Below are positions 1 through 9,011 of a stretch of 64,000 bases of DNA, one piece after another. The first letter of the stretch is position 1. The number at the start of each line of letters is the position of its first letter. This stretch comes from Micromonospora gifhornensis (GTDB lineage Bacteria > Actinomycetota > Actinomycetes > Mycobacteriales > Micromonosporaceae), in the NCBI RefSeq assembly GCF_016863515.1, contig NZ_BOPA01000022.1, positions 21,230-85,229 on the forward strand, given 5' to 3'. Made by a program: the position numbers and the translations under genes. The notes beneath the pieces were generated by a model, which saw only the letters and a list, made by a program, of their open reading frames with translations, made no database searches and was not told the DNA's origin.

Positions 1-1470
1 GACGAAGGTCGGCACCCAGGCCACCTCGTCGGCGGCGGCCCGGATGGCGTCCATCCCCCGGCCCTGCGCGCCCTTGGTGAAGCTGACCCCGTGGTCGGCG
101 GTGACCACCACAAGCGACTGGTCCCACAGGCCGGTCTCGCGCAGCGTCCGCAGCGTCTCGCCGATCAGCCGGTCGGTGTAGCCGAGCTGTGCCAGGTGAC
201 GGGCGCGGGCCAGGTCCACCCAGCCGTCGCCCTCGTTGGGGAACTCCTCCGGCGCCTCGTAGCGCGCCCCGGAGGGCAGGTACGCCCAGGGCGAGTGCGG
301 CATCAGCAGGTGCAGGAAGTGCAGCGTCGGTCGAGGTGCGGGGGTCAGGCCGTTGAGGAAGCTGGTGAAGCGGGCCGGCTGGTTGACGTTCAGGCTGTCC
401 CAGCGGAACTTCGGGTCGTCCGGCACCGGCTCGGCGGCGTCGATGCCCGCCTCCTCGGCGGTGCGTTCCCGGTAGGAGTTCTCCGGGTCGATCCGGCTGT
501 CCTGCGGCGACGTCACCTGGCGCAGCAACTGGCCGGTCTCCCGCACCAGGACGCCGAGCCCCTGCTCCGGCATGATCGGCTGCTCGCACCGGCTGGGCGG
601 GCAGAGCCGGGTGATGCTCTCCTCGGCGCGGATGTCGTACAGGCCGCCGAAGGCGGTGAACAGGTTGTCCGGGTAGTGCGAGTAGTGCGGGGCGTACGGC
701 TGCGCCGGGTAGCGGCCGGTCAACATGGCCGGCAGCGCGTAGGGCGTCCAGCCGCTCACCCCTGTCGCGTTGCGGTACCAGGTGGATGCGGCGGCCAGTT
801 CGGCGAAGTGCGGGAACCGCTGCGCGTCGATGCCGCCGTCCGGGCCGAGCAGGGAGACCAGCGGCAGCTCGTCGAGGACCAGCACGACCACCGGCGGATG
901 CCGGTTGCCGGTGGCGGTGCCGGCCGCGCCGCCGTCACCACGGGGCAGCACCACCGGCGCGGTCGGCGAGGCGAACAGGAACAACCCGACGAAGATCAGC
1001 GGACCGACGGCGGCCACCCGCAGCACCCGGCCCGCCGCCCGCCAGCGCCGGTGGGCGTACGCCCCGACGGCGCCGACCACCCCGGCCACCAGCAGCAGCG
1101 GTACGCCCCGCAGCGGCGTGAGCTGCCGACCGACCTGTACGGCCAACGCGGCGACCAGCAGGCCCACCAGCAACGTGTGGGTACCCGCCCGCACGGTCGG
1201 CCCGAGCAGCCCGCCGGCCAGCCCGAGCAACCCGACGGCCACCGTCGGCAGCACCGCGACCAGGGCCACCAGCAGCAGGATCTCCCGACGGTCGGCGCGG
1301 TGGAACAGGAAGAAGTCCGGACTGCGCCCGAGCACGTCCAGCAGCGGCTGGGTGATCACGAGGCCGAGCAGCGCCGCGACCTCCAGCAGTCGACCCGCCT
1401 CGGTGCGCCAGCCGCCCCACCCCCACCGCCAGCGGCGTGTCCGCTGCCCGGTGTCGGGCTGGTCAGCCAC
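1..1470 (-). CDS. membrane-anchored sulfatase/alkaline-phosphatase superfamily protein (partial)
   Basis: Reads open from a GTG at 1470 to the left edge, so the C-terminus lies outside the window (490 codons seen). About five membrane segments are visible (roughly residues 27-47, 63-89, 98-112, 121-139 and 152-168), followed by a sulfatase-like catalytic domain. That domain has VVVLVLDE with the likely metal Asp at 200, a Thr in a GWTPYALPAMLTG segment as the likely nucleophile, an LHLLMPHSPW segment and VVVTADHGVSF as the second metal site. This layout resembles LtaS or phosphoethanolamine-transferase enzymes that act on envelope lipids or polymers. The GTG overlaps the upstream methyltransferase stop by 8 bases, indicating translational coupling. 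The substrate cannot be read from sequence. Confidence 0.82.
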   Translation of the reverse strand, partial: MADQPDTGQRTRRWRWGWGGWRTEAGRLLEVAALLGLVITQPLLDVLGRSPDFFLFHRADRREILLLVALVAVLPTVAVGLLGLAGGLLGPTVRAGTHTLLVGLLVAALAVQVGRQLTPLRGVPLLLVAGVVGAVGAYAHRRWRAAGRVLRVAAVGPLIFVGLFLFASPTAPVVLPRGDGGAAGTATGNRHPPVVVLVLDELPLVSLLGPDGGIDAQRFPHFAELAAASTWYRNATGVSGWTPYALPAMLTGRYPAQPYAPHYSHYPDNLFTAFGGLYDIRAEESITRLCPPSRCEQPIMPEQGLGVLVRETGQLLRQVTSPQDSRIDPENSYRERTAEEAGIDAAEPVPDDPKFRWDSLNVNQPARFTSFLNGLTPAPRPTLHFLHLLMPHSPWAYLPSGARYEAPEEFPNEGDGWVDLARARHLAQLGYTDRLIGETLRTLRETGLWDQSLVVVTADHGVSFTKGAQGRGMDAIRAAADEVAWVPTFV

Positions 1471-2959
1471 CCAGGGCCACCCGGTACAGCGTCCGGCTGC
1501 CCGACGGCAGCTCCCACCGTTCCTCGACGGTGCCGTGCGTGGCGAGCAGCGCCTCGAAGGCGTCCCGCCGGTAGTCCGGGAACAGCCCGTCGGGCTTGTT
1601 GGCCAGCAGGCGGCGGGCCATCGGGTCCTCGGGGTGGACGAACTCCACCACCAGCCGGCCGCCGGGGGCGGCCAGGGCGGTGAGGCAGGCCAGCACCTCG
1701 GGCAGCGGCACGTTGCGACCGATCGCCAGGTGATGCACCAGCGCCAGGGCCAGGACGGTGTCCGCGCCGGTGCGGGCGGCGAAGGAGGCCCGTTCGATCC
1801 CGCGCCAACCGCCGCCGGGTGACGGGTCGGCCAGGTCCATCACCAGCGGCAGCACCCGCCGCTCGCCCTCGCCCCGCAGGGTGCGGTAGAGCCGGTCCAC
1901 GACCGCCGGGTCCTGTTCCACCGCGACGACGTAGTCGGCGTGCGCGGCGGCCAGTCGGGCGTACCGGCCGTCGTTGGCGCCCAGGTCGAGCACGAGTCGC
2001 CGCTGGGCGGCGCTGGTCAGCGCGGCGGTGACGAAGCGTTCCTTGGTCGACCGGTCGGCCTCGGAGTAGCCGCAGGTGCGCTGGTAGTCCACCCAGTGGC
2101 TGGTCGGCGGCTGGTGGTCCAGACGCCGGACCAGCTTCTCCATCCCGCGTACGGTGGCCAGCGCCAGCTCACGGCTGTAGCCGGCGTCGCGCAGCTGGGC
2201 GCGTACGTCGGTGGTGGTGCGGGCGGCGTTGCGGCGTTGCACGCTGCCGTGCAGGTGGACGTGGGTCAACACGCCCGGCAGCAGGCGGCGTACGCCCCGG
2301 AAGAGGCGGCCCATCTGGTCCGGTTCGATGCCGTCGATCTGCGCGCGCAGCCACGGACGGAAGTCGACCCCGAGATGGGCGTTGAGCAGCAGCGGGTAGA
2401 GCAGCGTCTGGCAGAACTGCCGGTAGCCGGCCCAGGGCTCGCCCTCGCGGAGCGGGGCGAACGATCCCACGTCGATGAAGACCGGTTCGGTGCCCCGCCA
2501 CTGCAGGTTGTACGCCGACCCGTCCTTGGTGGTGAAGCCGGCCGGCAGGGCCTCCCGGAGGATCTCCAGGTGCAGCAGCGCGGCGTCGCGCAGCATCGTG
2601 AACGACCACTCGTACGGGTGGGACACGAACGGGATGCGGTCGTGCCGCAGCACCGCCGCCCACCGCTGGGGTGCCGTGGCCGCCGGCATCTCCTCGGTGC
2701 CGCAGACCTTGCCGGCGGCCATCAGCGGCGGGAAGAAGTCACTGCCGGCCAGGGCCCGCCAGTGTGCCGCCGCGGTCTCGTCGAGCGCGCGCAGCACGTC
2801 CTGGCCGGCGTGGAAGACCCGGTTGGCCGGATCGCGGAACGATCCGGGCTCGGCGCGCAGGTCACTGCCGGGCTCGGCGGGCAGGTCGGTGCCGGGCAGG
2901 TCCGGGCGGGAGGAGGGGGCGCCGGGCGGTGCGGGGTGGTGCAGGTGCGGGATCGCCAT
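1463..2959 (-). CDS. class I SAM-dependent methyltransferase
   Basis: A 498-aa protein. The SAM-binding glycine motif VLDLGANDGRYARL lies at about residues 323-336, with the acidic motif II (VVAVEQDP) shortly after. The long N-terminal half (about residues 50-300) contains a segment reading EPVFIDVGSF and is probably a substrate-recognition region; I cannot name its fold. Residues 20-40 carry an imperfect repeat rich in Pro, Glu and Gly. The gene follows the 49-aa membrane protein by 6 bases and overlaps the membrane sulfatase by 8, so the three form one operon. A role in modifying a cell-surface glycan or lipid is inferred from context only. The start has a weak ribosome site. Confidence 0.8.
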   Translation of the reverse strand: MAIPHLHHPAPPGAPSSRPDLPGTDLPAEPGSDLRAEPGSFRDPANRVFHAGQDVLRALDETAAAHWRALAGSDFFPPLMAAGKVCGTEEMPAATAPQRWAAVLRHDRIPFVSHPYEWSFTMLRDAALLHLEILREALPAGFTTKDGSAYNLQWRGTEPVFIDVGSFAPLREGEPWAGYRQFCQTLLYPLLLNAHLGVDFRPWLRAQIDGIEPDQMGRLFRGVRRLLPGVLTHVHLHGSVQRRNAARTTTDVRAQLRDAGYSRELALATVRGMEKLVRRLDHQPPTSHWVDYQRTCGYSEADRSTKERFVTAALTSAAQRRLVLDLGANDGRYARLAAAHADYVVAVEQDPAVVDRLYRTLRGEGERRVLPLVMDLADPSPGGGWRGIERASFAARTGADTVLALALVHHLAIGRNVPLPEVLACLTALAAPGGRLVVEFVHPEDPMARRLLANKPDGLFPDYRRDAFEALLATHGTVEERWELPSGSRTLYRVALGG

Positions 2960-2965
2960 GCCAGG

Positions 2966-3115
2966 TCAGCTCTGGTCGGTGGGCTGGCGGCGGAACCGGC
3001 TGACCAGTCTGCGCCAGTAGAGCTTGGCTGCGACCGCGACGCCAGCGACCCCGCCGACCACCGCCTGCACGATCAGGCTGCCGGATCCCGCGTCCAGGTA
3101 GGCCAAGTGGTTCAC
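2966..3115 (-). CDS. 49-aa single-pass membrane protein
   Basis: Starts at a GTG preceded by a clear AAAGGAG site at about 3121-3127. The peptide begins with a YLDAGSGS motif, continues with a hydrophobic stretch rich in Val, Ala and Gly that can span the membrane once, and ends in a basic tail (LYWRRLVSRFRRQ). I recall similar short proteins with a Y-x-D-x-G-S-G/T-S start in many bacteria, often beside membrane sulfatase or phosphatase genes, but no function is known to me. It heads the operon with the methyltransferase and the sulfatase-like enzyme, so a small partner or scaffold role is plausible. Confidence 0.75.
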   Translation of the reverse strand: MNHLAYLDAGSGSLIVQAVVGGVAGVAVAAKLYWRRLVSRFRRQPTDQS

Positions 3116-3295
3116 CGACCGCTCCTTTCCCTCGCCGTGTCGAACCCCGGCTACACCGCAACAAAGCTCACATTCATGGTCTAGCCGGACTTCTGCCACC
3201 GTACGCCGATCTTCGGTGTCCTGTCGGGCACAACGCCCACATCTGGCGTCCGTTTCGTTCAAGACGGTGGCCGACGATCGCCGTAGCCTGCGGCC

Positions 3296-3700
3296 ATGAC
3301 CCCAGAACTCGACCTCATCGGCATGGTCAGCACAGACCTGGCCCGCACCGTCGCCTTCTACCGTCGGCTCGGCATCGACATCCCGCCGGACGCGGAACGC
3401 GAACCGCACGTGGAGGTACGACTGCCCAACGGTCTGCGACTGGCCTGGGACGACGTCGCCACGATCCGTTCCTTCGACCCGGACTGGACCCCACCGGTGG
3501 GTGGCGCGCGCACCGCGCTGGCCTTCCGCTGCGCCGACCCGGCCGAGGTGGACCGGTGGTACGCCGAGCTCACCGCAGCGGGCGGTCATGGGCACCGGCC
3601 GCCCTGGGACGCGGTATGGGGGCAGCGCTACGCCGTCGTACACGACCCGGACGGCAACGCCGTCGACCTCTTCGCCCCGCTGCCGCCTGCCGAGTCGTGA
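3296..3700 (+). CDS. VOC-family (glyoxalase/bleomycin-resistance fold) protein
   Basis: A 134-aa protein with the paired beta-alpha-beta-beta-beta layout of the vicinal oxygen chelate fold. The opening LDLIGMVSTDLARTVAFYRRLG and the closing AVVHDPDGNAVDLFAP are typical of small stand-alone members. Such proteins may bind a metal and act as dioxygenases, isomerases or drug-binding proteins, and the sequence does not decide between these. It is a single gene, divergent from the sulfatase operon. The short gap after it (3701-3776) holds three imperfect copies of a gagccggtgcc-like unit and nothing else I can name. Confidence 0.8.
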   Translation: MTPELDLIGMVSTDLARTVAFYRRLGIDIPPDAEREPHVEVRLPNGLRLAWDDVATIRSFDPDWTPPVGGARTALAFRCADPAEVDRWYAELTAAGGHGHRPPWDAVWGQRYAVVHDPDGNAVDLFAPLPPAES

Positions 3701-3776
3701 GCACCGCCGGAGCTGCTCGCCACCGGCGAGCCGGTGCCTTGGTCGAGCCGGTGCCGAGCTCAGGCCGGTGCCGGGC

Positions 3777-4586
3777 TCAGGTGGTGAGCAGTGCGGTGGG
3801 TGGCACACCGGCGAGGGCGCGCACCTCGCGGGTCAGGTGCGCCTGGTCGGCGTAGCCGGCCCGGGCGGCCACCTCGGCCAGCGACATGCCCGCCCGGGCC
3901 AGGGCCAGCGCCCGGCGCATCCGCAGGATCCGGGCGAGGGTCTTCGGGCCGTACCCGAACAGGTGTCGGCTGTGTCGCAGCAGGCTGCGCTGGTCGAGCC
4001 CGGCCCGGGCGGCGGTCTCGGCCACGGTGGCTCCCGCGGCCAGGGCGGCGGCCATCCGCAGGCCCCGCGGGTCAGCTCCGCCGGCCGCCCGCAGCCGGCG
4101 CACCGCCACCGTCGCCAGGAGCGTGCCGACCTCGTACGGCCCGGCATCGGCAGCGCCACGGCCCGCCACCGCGTCGGCCGCCTGGTCGGCCAGGACGCGG
4201 GTCGCCCGGGCACCCCAGAGGTCGGCCAGGGGCACCCGCTTGTCGCGCAGTTCGACGGCGGGGACTCCGAAGACGGCCGGACCGACACCGGGCGGCAGGC
4301 GCAACCCGACCCAGTGCTCGGCCGGCGCGCTCGTACTCAGGTGCGCGGTGCGGTCCGGCCCGGCGACCAGCAGCCCGAGCCGGCTGGACCAGAGCAGATC
4401 CAGGCATCCGTCGGGAAGCACCCGGACGGGTCGCGGGTGCGTCGGGGCGCTGCTGGTCCACAACACCGCCCCGGCCACCCCGGCCGGACGTTCCCGATAC
4501 ACGCCGCCAGTCTGCCCCGCTGCGGCGACGTCCACCCCGCCGCCGCGCCCGAGCGGCAGCTCGGTGACCGGCCCGGGCAGCGCCAT
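3777..4586 (-). CDS. AraC-family transcriptional regulator
   Basis: A 269-aa protein. The N-terminal two thirds (about residues 1-150) resembles the DUF6597-type sensor found in many actinobacterial AraC proteins, with the segment RVLPDGCLDLLWSS as its landmark. The last 100 residues form the double helix-turn-helix, including SLAEVAARAGYADQAHLTREVRALAGVPPT, the second AraC helix signature. The gene stands alone, convergent with the VOC gene and upstream of the sensor kinase 3' end on the same strand. The target is unknown. The ATG has only a weak ribosome site, but the protein begins naturally there. Confidence 0.85.
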   Translation of the reverse strand: MALPGPVTELPLGRGGGVDVAAAGQTGGVYRERPAGVAGAVLWTSSAPTHPRPVRVLPDGCLDLLWSSRLGLLVAGPDRTAHLSTSAPAEHWVGLRLPPGVGPAVFGVPAVELRDKRVPLADLWGARATRVLADQAADAVAGRGAADAGPYEVGTLLATVAVRRLRAAGGADPRGLRMAAALAAGATVAETAARAGLDQRSLLRHSRHLFGYGPKTLARILRMRRALALARAGMSLAEVAARAGYADQAHLTREVRALAGVPPTALLTT

Positions 4587-4655
4587 CGTGTGGCGGGGCC
4601 GGCAGGGCGGGGCCGCGGTTGGCCGGCTGTGGAGCCTTCGGCGGGGGCGGCCCGG

Positions 4656-6116
4656 CTATCCGCCGTCCAGGGTGGGGTCGGGCAGCCGGACGGTGAACAC
4701 GGTGCGGCCGGGCCGGCTGTCGAGGGTGACGCTGCCGTGGTGGGCCGCCACCACGGCAGCGACGATGGCCAGGCCGAGGCCGGTGCTGCCGTGGGCGCGG
4801 GAGCGGGAACTGTCGCCGCGGGCGAACCGTTCGAAAACCTCGGCCCGTAGCTCGGCGGGGACGCCGGGGCCGTCGTCGGTGACGCTGAGTTCGGCGGCCT
4901 CGTCGGCCAGCCGCAGGCTGGTGGTGACGGTGCTGTCGGGCGGGGTGTGCACCCGCGCGTTGGTCAGCAGGTTCGCCAGCACCTGGTGCAGCCGGGCAGG
5001 ATCGCCGGGCACCCGGATGACCTGGTCGGGCAGGTCGAGCTGCCAGCGGTGGTCGGGGCCGGCGACGTGCGCGTCGCTGACCGCGTCCACCACCAGCGCG
5101 GTGAGGTCGACCGACTCGACCGCCAGCGGACGACCCGAGTCCAGCCGGGCCAGCAGCAGCAGGTCGTCGACGAGGCTTGTCATCCGGGTGCTCTCGGACT
5201 CGACCCGGCGCAGGGCGTGCGCCACGTCGGCCGGTACCTGGTCGTGGCCGCGGCGGGCCACCTCGGCGTAGCCGCGGATCGCGGCCAACGGCGTACGCAG
5301 TTCGTGGCTGGCATCGGCGACGAACTGGCGTACCCGGGTCTCGCTGGCCTGGCGGGCGGCGAGCGCTGCGGCGACGTGCCCGAGCAGCCGGTTGAGCGCG
5401 GCACCGACCTGCCCCACCTCGGTACGCGGGTCGGTGTCGGCGGTCGGCACCCGTTCGGAGAGCGCCACCTCGCCCCGGTCCAGCCGCAGTTCGCTGACCC
5501 GGCCGGCGGTGGCGGCGACCCGGCGCAGCGGCCGCAGGGTGGCCCGGACGATCACCATGGCGGCGGTGCCGGCGACGAGCAGCCCGGCGGCGGTGACCCC
5601 GGCCTGGGCCAGCACCATCCACCACACGGTCTCCTGCACCCCGGACAGCGGCACGCCGAGCACCCGGACGGTGCCGGCGGTGGACTGCCTGGCGACGAGC
5701 CGGTAGCTGCCCCGGTCGCCGAGGTCGCGGCTGTGCGCGCGGCCGTCGGTGGGCACCGTGGCCAACGCGGCGACCTCGTCGACCGGTACCGCCCGTTCCT
5801 GCCGGTCGGCAAGCGTCCACGCCTCGGTGACCTGCCCGTCGACGACGCGGGCGTTGATCGTGCCGGGCGGGAAGCCGCGCGGCACCCGCACGTCGTTCCA
5901 GGACGGCGCGCCCGGTCCCGGCTCCCAGGGCGTCCCGGCGCGCATCCCCGCCATCGGGAGCAGTTGCTCGTCCAGCCGGGAGACCAGGAACTCCCGCAGC
6001 GCCGCCGTGGTGATCCCGCCGATGGCCAGGCTGACCACGGCCAGCAGGGCCACCAGGGTGACCACCAGGCGGGTCCGCAGGGACCACCCTGCCACCCAGC
6101 GGCGCAGCACGCTCAC
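4656..6116 (-). CDS. two-component sensor histidine kinase (HAMP, HisKA, HATPase)
   Basis: A 486-aa membrane kinase. One membrane helix lies at about residues 12-35, an extracytoplasmic loop follows, and a second helix runs into a HAMP segment. The HisKA motif FVADASHELRTPLAAIRGYAE holds the phosphorylated His. ATP-binding boxes are visible as NLLTNARVHTP, DDGPGVP and GSTGLGLAIV. The GTG start overlaps the stop of the upstream response regulator by 4 bases, so the two are translated as a pair. The relation to PhoR or TcrY kinases is by layout; the extracytoplasmic loop is too divergent to tell the signal. Confidence 0.92.
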   Translation of the reverse strand: MSVLRRWVAGWSLRTRLVVTLVALLAVVSLAIGGITTAALREFLVSRLDEQLLPMAGMRAGTPWEPGPGAPSWNDVRVPRGFPPGTINARVVDGQVTEAWTLADRQERAVPVDEVAALATVPTDGRAHSRDLGDRGSYRLVARQSTAGTVRVLGVPLSGVQETVWWMVLAQAGVTAAGLLVAGTAAMVIVRATLRPLRRVAATAGRVSELRLDRGEVALSERVPTADTDPRTEVGQVGAALNRLLGHVAAALAARQASETRVRQFVADASHELRTPLAAIRGYAEVARRGHDQVPADVAHALRRVESESTRMTSLVDDLLLLARLDSGRPLAVESVDLTALVVDAVSDAHVAGPDHRWQLDLPDQVIRVPGDPARLHQVLANLLTNARVHTPPDSTVTTSLRLADEAAELSVTDDGPGVPAELRAEVFERFARGDSSRSRAHGSTGLGLAIVAAVVAAHHGSVTLDSRPGRTVFTVRLPDPTLDGG

Positions 6117-6859
6117 TCCGCCGGTTTGAGCAGGTATCCGGCGCCACGCAGCGTGTGGATCATCGGCTGCCGACCGGCGTCGATCTTCTTGCGCAGGTAC
6201 GAGATGTACAGCTCGACCACGTTGGCCTGGCCGCCGAAGTCGTAGTTCCACACCCGGTCGAGGATCTGCGCCTTGCTCAACACCCGACGGGGATTGCGCA
6301 TCAGGTACCGCAGCAGCTCGAACTCGGTGGCGGTCAGGGTGATCAGCTGACCGCCGCGGCGTACCTCGTGGCTCTCCTCGTCCAGGGTGAGGTCACCGAC
6401 GGTCAGCACCGCCTCCTGCCGGGCGGTGACGGCGAAGCCGGAGCGGCGCAGCAGGGCGCGCAGCCGGGCGATCACCTCTTCCAGGCTGAACGGCTTGGTC
6501 ACGTAGTCGTCGCCGCCCACGGTCAGCCCGGCGACGCGCTCCTCCACCGCGTCCCGGGCGGTCAGGAAGAGCACCGGCACCGTGGCGTTGTCCTCGCGCA
6601 GCTTGCGCAGCACCTGGAAGCCGTCGAGGTCGGGGAGCATCACGTCGAGCACCACGGCGTCGGGCTGGAACTGTCGGGCGGTGCGGATCGCACCCATGCC
6701 GTCGCCGGCCGTGCGCACCTGCCAGCCCTCGTAGCGCAGGGCCATCGACAGCAGGTCGGTCAGGGTCGGCTCGTCGTCGACCACCAGCACCCGGACCGGT
6801 TCGCCGTCGGGCCGGCGCAGCTCGACCCGACCCGGCCCGGCCTCCCTCTCGGTCATCAT
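6113..6859 (-). CDS. OmpR/PhoP-family response regulator
   Basis: A 248-aa protein with an N-terminal receiver domain (acidic pair in VLVVDDE, phosphoacceptor Asp72 in VVLDVMLPDLDG, Lys122 in DDYVTKPF) and a C-terminal winged helix with the OmpR signature TATEFELLRYLMRNPRRVLSK and IHTLRGAGYLL. From memory it is very close in sequence to mycobacterial PhoP/TcrX-type regulators. It pairs with the overlapping sensor kinase. I place the start at the ATG at 6859; a GTG at 6880 would add seven residues. The regulon cannot be deduced here. Confidence 0.92.
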   Translation of the reverse strand: MMTEREAGPGRVELRRPDGEPVRVLVVDDEPTLTDLLSMALRYEGWQVRTAGDGMGAIRTARQFQPDAVVLDVMLPDLDGFQVLRKLREDNATVPVLFLTARDAVEERVAGLTVGGDDYVTKPFSLEEVIARLRALLRRSGFAVTARQEAVLTVGDLTLDEESHEVRRGGQLITLTATEFELLRYLMRNPRRVLSKAQILDRVWNYDFGGQANVVELYISYLRKKIDAGRQPMIHTLRGAGYLLKPAE

Positions 6860-6931
6860 GAGCTCATCGTGGTCCGGCACGTTGGAGACGGCTTGTGCGG
6901 ATTCTGTGAGCCGGCTGTGCGTACCGGTGGG

Positions 6932-7153
6932 TCATTCGGTCACCCCGACCGGGTCGGTGCGCACGTAGCGCATCGTCCAGGCCGTGCCGTCGGGTCGCTG
7001 GCGGGCGTAGAGATGGTCGGCGGCCGGCGTGGGCGCCGCCTCCGGTCGCCGCAGCACCCACAGGCGGGGCGGAGCACCGTCGGGGCCGGCCGGTAGCTCC
7101 CGAACCAGGTCGTGGGCCGGGCCACCGACAAAACGTACGGTCACCTCACTCAT
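6932..7153 (-). CDS. small hypothetical protein (73 aa)
   Basis: Begins at an ATG preceded by GGAGGG nine bases upstream, and has codon use like its neighbours. The peptide opens with a beta-rich MSEVTVRFVGGPAHDLVRELPAG, continues through a Pro/Ala-rich middle and ends with WTMRYVRTDPVGVTE. I do not recognise the family; the GGPAHD opening recalls short phage and plasmid proteins of unknown role. It lies upstream of the PhoP-like regulator on the same strand, separated by 72 bases. A GTG one codon upstream is an alternative start. Confidence 0.6.
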   Translation of the reverse strand: MSEVTVRFVGGPAHDLVRELPAGPDGAPPRLWVLRRPEAAPTPAADHLYARQRPDGTAWTMRYVRTDPVGVTE

Positions 7154-7308
7154 CACCCGTATCCCTCCAGACTCCCTGGTATCGCGCTCCCGGCTCGCAC
7201 GCTAACGCACCGACCGCGATCTCAGGCCGGTTTGCCCTGATCGGCGGCGGGGTACGGGTGCCGAAGCCGCCGGTGAGGCAGGCACGAGGCGAGGGCAAGG
7301 GGCGGTCG

Positions 7309-8250
<942 letters not shown>

Positions 8251-8309
8251 CTTCCGGTTTCACCTGAGCGGCGTCGGGTAGCCGGGCGGTGAGTGACGGG
8301 AGGAACGCG

Positions 8310-8732
8310 ATGCCGAGTTCCTGGCTGAACGAGGTTGCCGCCGCGACCGCCGAGGGCGGTCACATTCACACCGACGACGAGGCGCTGTCCACCACCCTCG
8401 CCTCACCGCTGGCACCACACAGCACGGGGCTGACCCCCTCGCAGCTGCTCGCCGCCGCGTACGCGTCCTGCCTGCACCATGCCGCGGTGGAGGCGGCCGG
8501 CGGGATCACCGACGAGGCCCACACCGTGCAGGTACGCGCGGAGGCGAAGCTGGGTCGCGACGACGACGGGCGGTACCGGGCCGACGTGCACGCCTCGATC
8601 TCCTCGGTCGGCCTGAGCCGTGAGCAGCTCGCCGAACTGGTCGAGCACGCCGACCGGCTGTGGCCGTTCTCCCGCGACGACGGCGGCCGCCACCGGCTCA
8701 CCGTCACCCCGGCCGAGAACGGACGGCACTAG
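8310..8732 (+). CDS. OsmC/Ohr-family protein lacking the resolving cysteine
   Basis: A 140-aa protein of the OsmC/Ohr fold, whose members reduce organic hydroperoxides with two Cys residues. Cys54 in AAYASCLHHA matches the peroxidatic Cys. The place where Ohr has its second Cys (a CPYS motif) reads RLWPFS, with Trp at 118, and no other Cys exists in the protein. It may use an external thiol or may no longer be a peroxidase. The ATG is preceded by GGGAGG at 8298-8303. A hairpin terminator follows the stop closely. Confidence 0.82.
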   Translation: MPSSWLNEVAAATAEGGHIHTDDEALSTTLASPLAPHSTGLTPSQLLAAAYASCLHHAAVEAAGGITDEAHTVQVRAEAKLGRDDDGRYRADVHASISSVGLSREQLAELVEHADRLWPFSRDDGGRHRLTVTPAENGRH

Positions 8733-8743
8733 GCAGTCATCGT

Positions 8744-8768
8744 CAGGGCGGCCGAGGCGGCCGCCCTG
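8744..8768 (+). terminator. hairpin terminator after the OsmC-like gene
   Basis: Perfect 11-bp inverted repeat: left arm CAGGGCGGCCG at 8744-8754, right arm at 8758-8768, 3-base loop. It starts 12 bases after the stop codon. No T-run follows, as is common for actinobacterial terminators. Confidence 0.6.
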
Positions 8769-8985
8769 GGGGGCCGATGGCGGGTCGACCGTTCGGTGGA
8801 TGCCGACCATCGCGGCCAGATCCCCGACCAAGATCACCTTTTCCTGCCGGTTTCCGATGACATTCCGGTCATGGCGGAAATAGCAGGTTGGTGCTTATCG
8901 TCAGCTGTGGGTGCTGCTGCGCAGAATCACCCGGCCGTTAGCCGCAAAATGTGACTCATGCCATCAAGCCACCCGGATGGCAGGA

Positions 8986-9010
8986 CGCCGAGACCTCTTT
9001 AACCTCGGCG
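8986..9010 (+). promoter_or_regulatory. hairpin touching the start codon of the lysozyme-fold gene
   Basis: A perfect 7-bp stem: CGCCGAG at 8986-8992 pairs with CTCGGCG at 9004-9010 across an 11-base loop. It ends one base before the ATG at 9012. No other ribosome site is visible, so the stem would cover the initiation region if the mRNA includes it. It could be a translational control element; a chance palindrome in GC-rich DNA is the alternative. Confidence 0.35.
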
Positions 9011-9011
9011 G

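Noticed and set aside
91..1683. 530-codon plus-strand open frame at the left edge
   Set aside because: It is antisense to the membrane sulfatase-like and methyltransferase genes and is low in hydrophobic structure.
2966..3808. 280-codon version of the small membrane protein gene
   Set aside because: The extension runs antisense through the VOC gene. A clear AAAGGAG site marks the 49-aa start at 3115.
8769..9011. Possible ydaO (c-di-AMP) riboswitch before the wall-hydrolase-like gene
   Set aside because: Such genes often carry one, but the conserved ydaO sequence blocks are not recognisable here. Only the start-proximal hairpin was kept.
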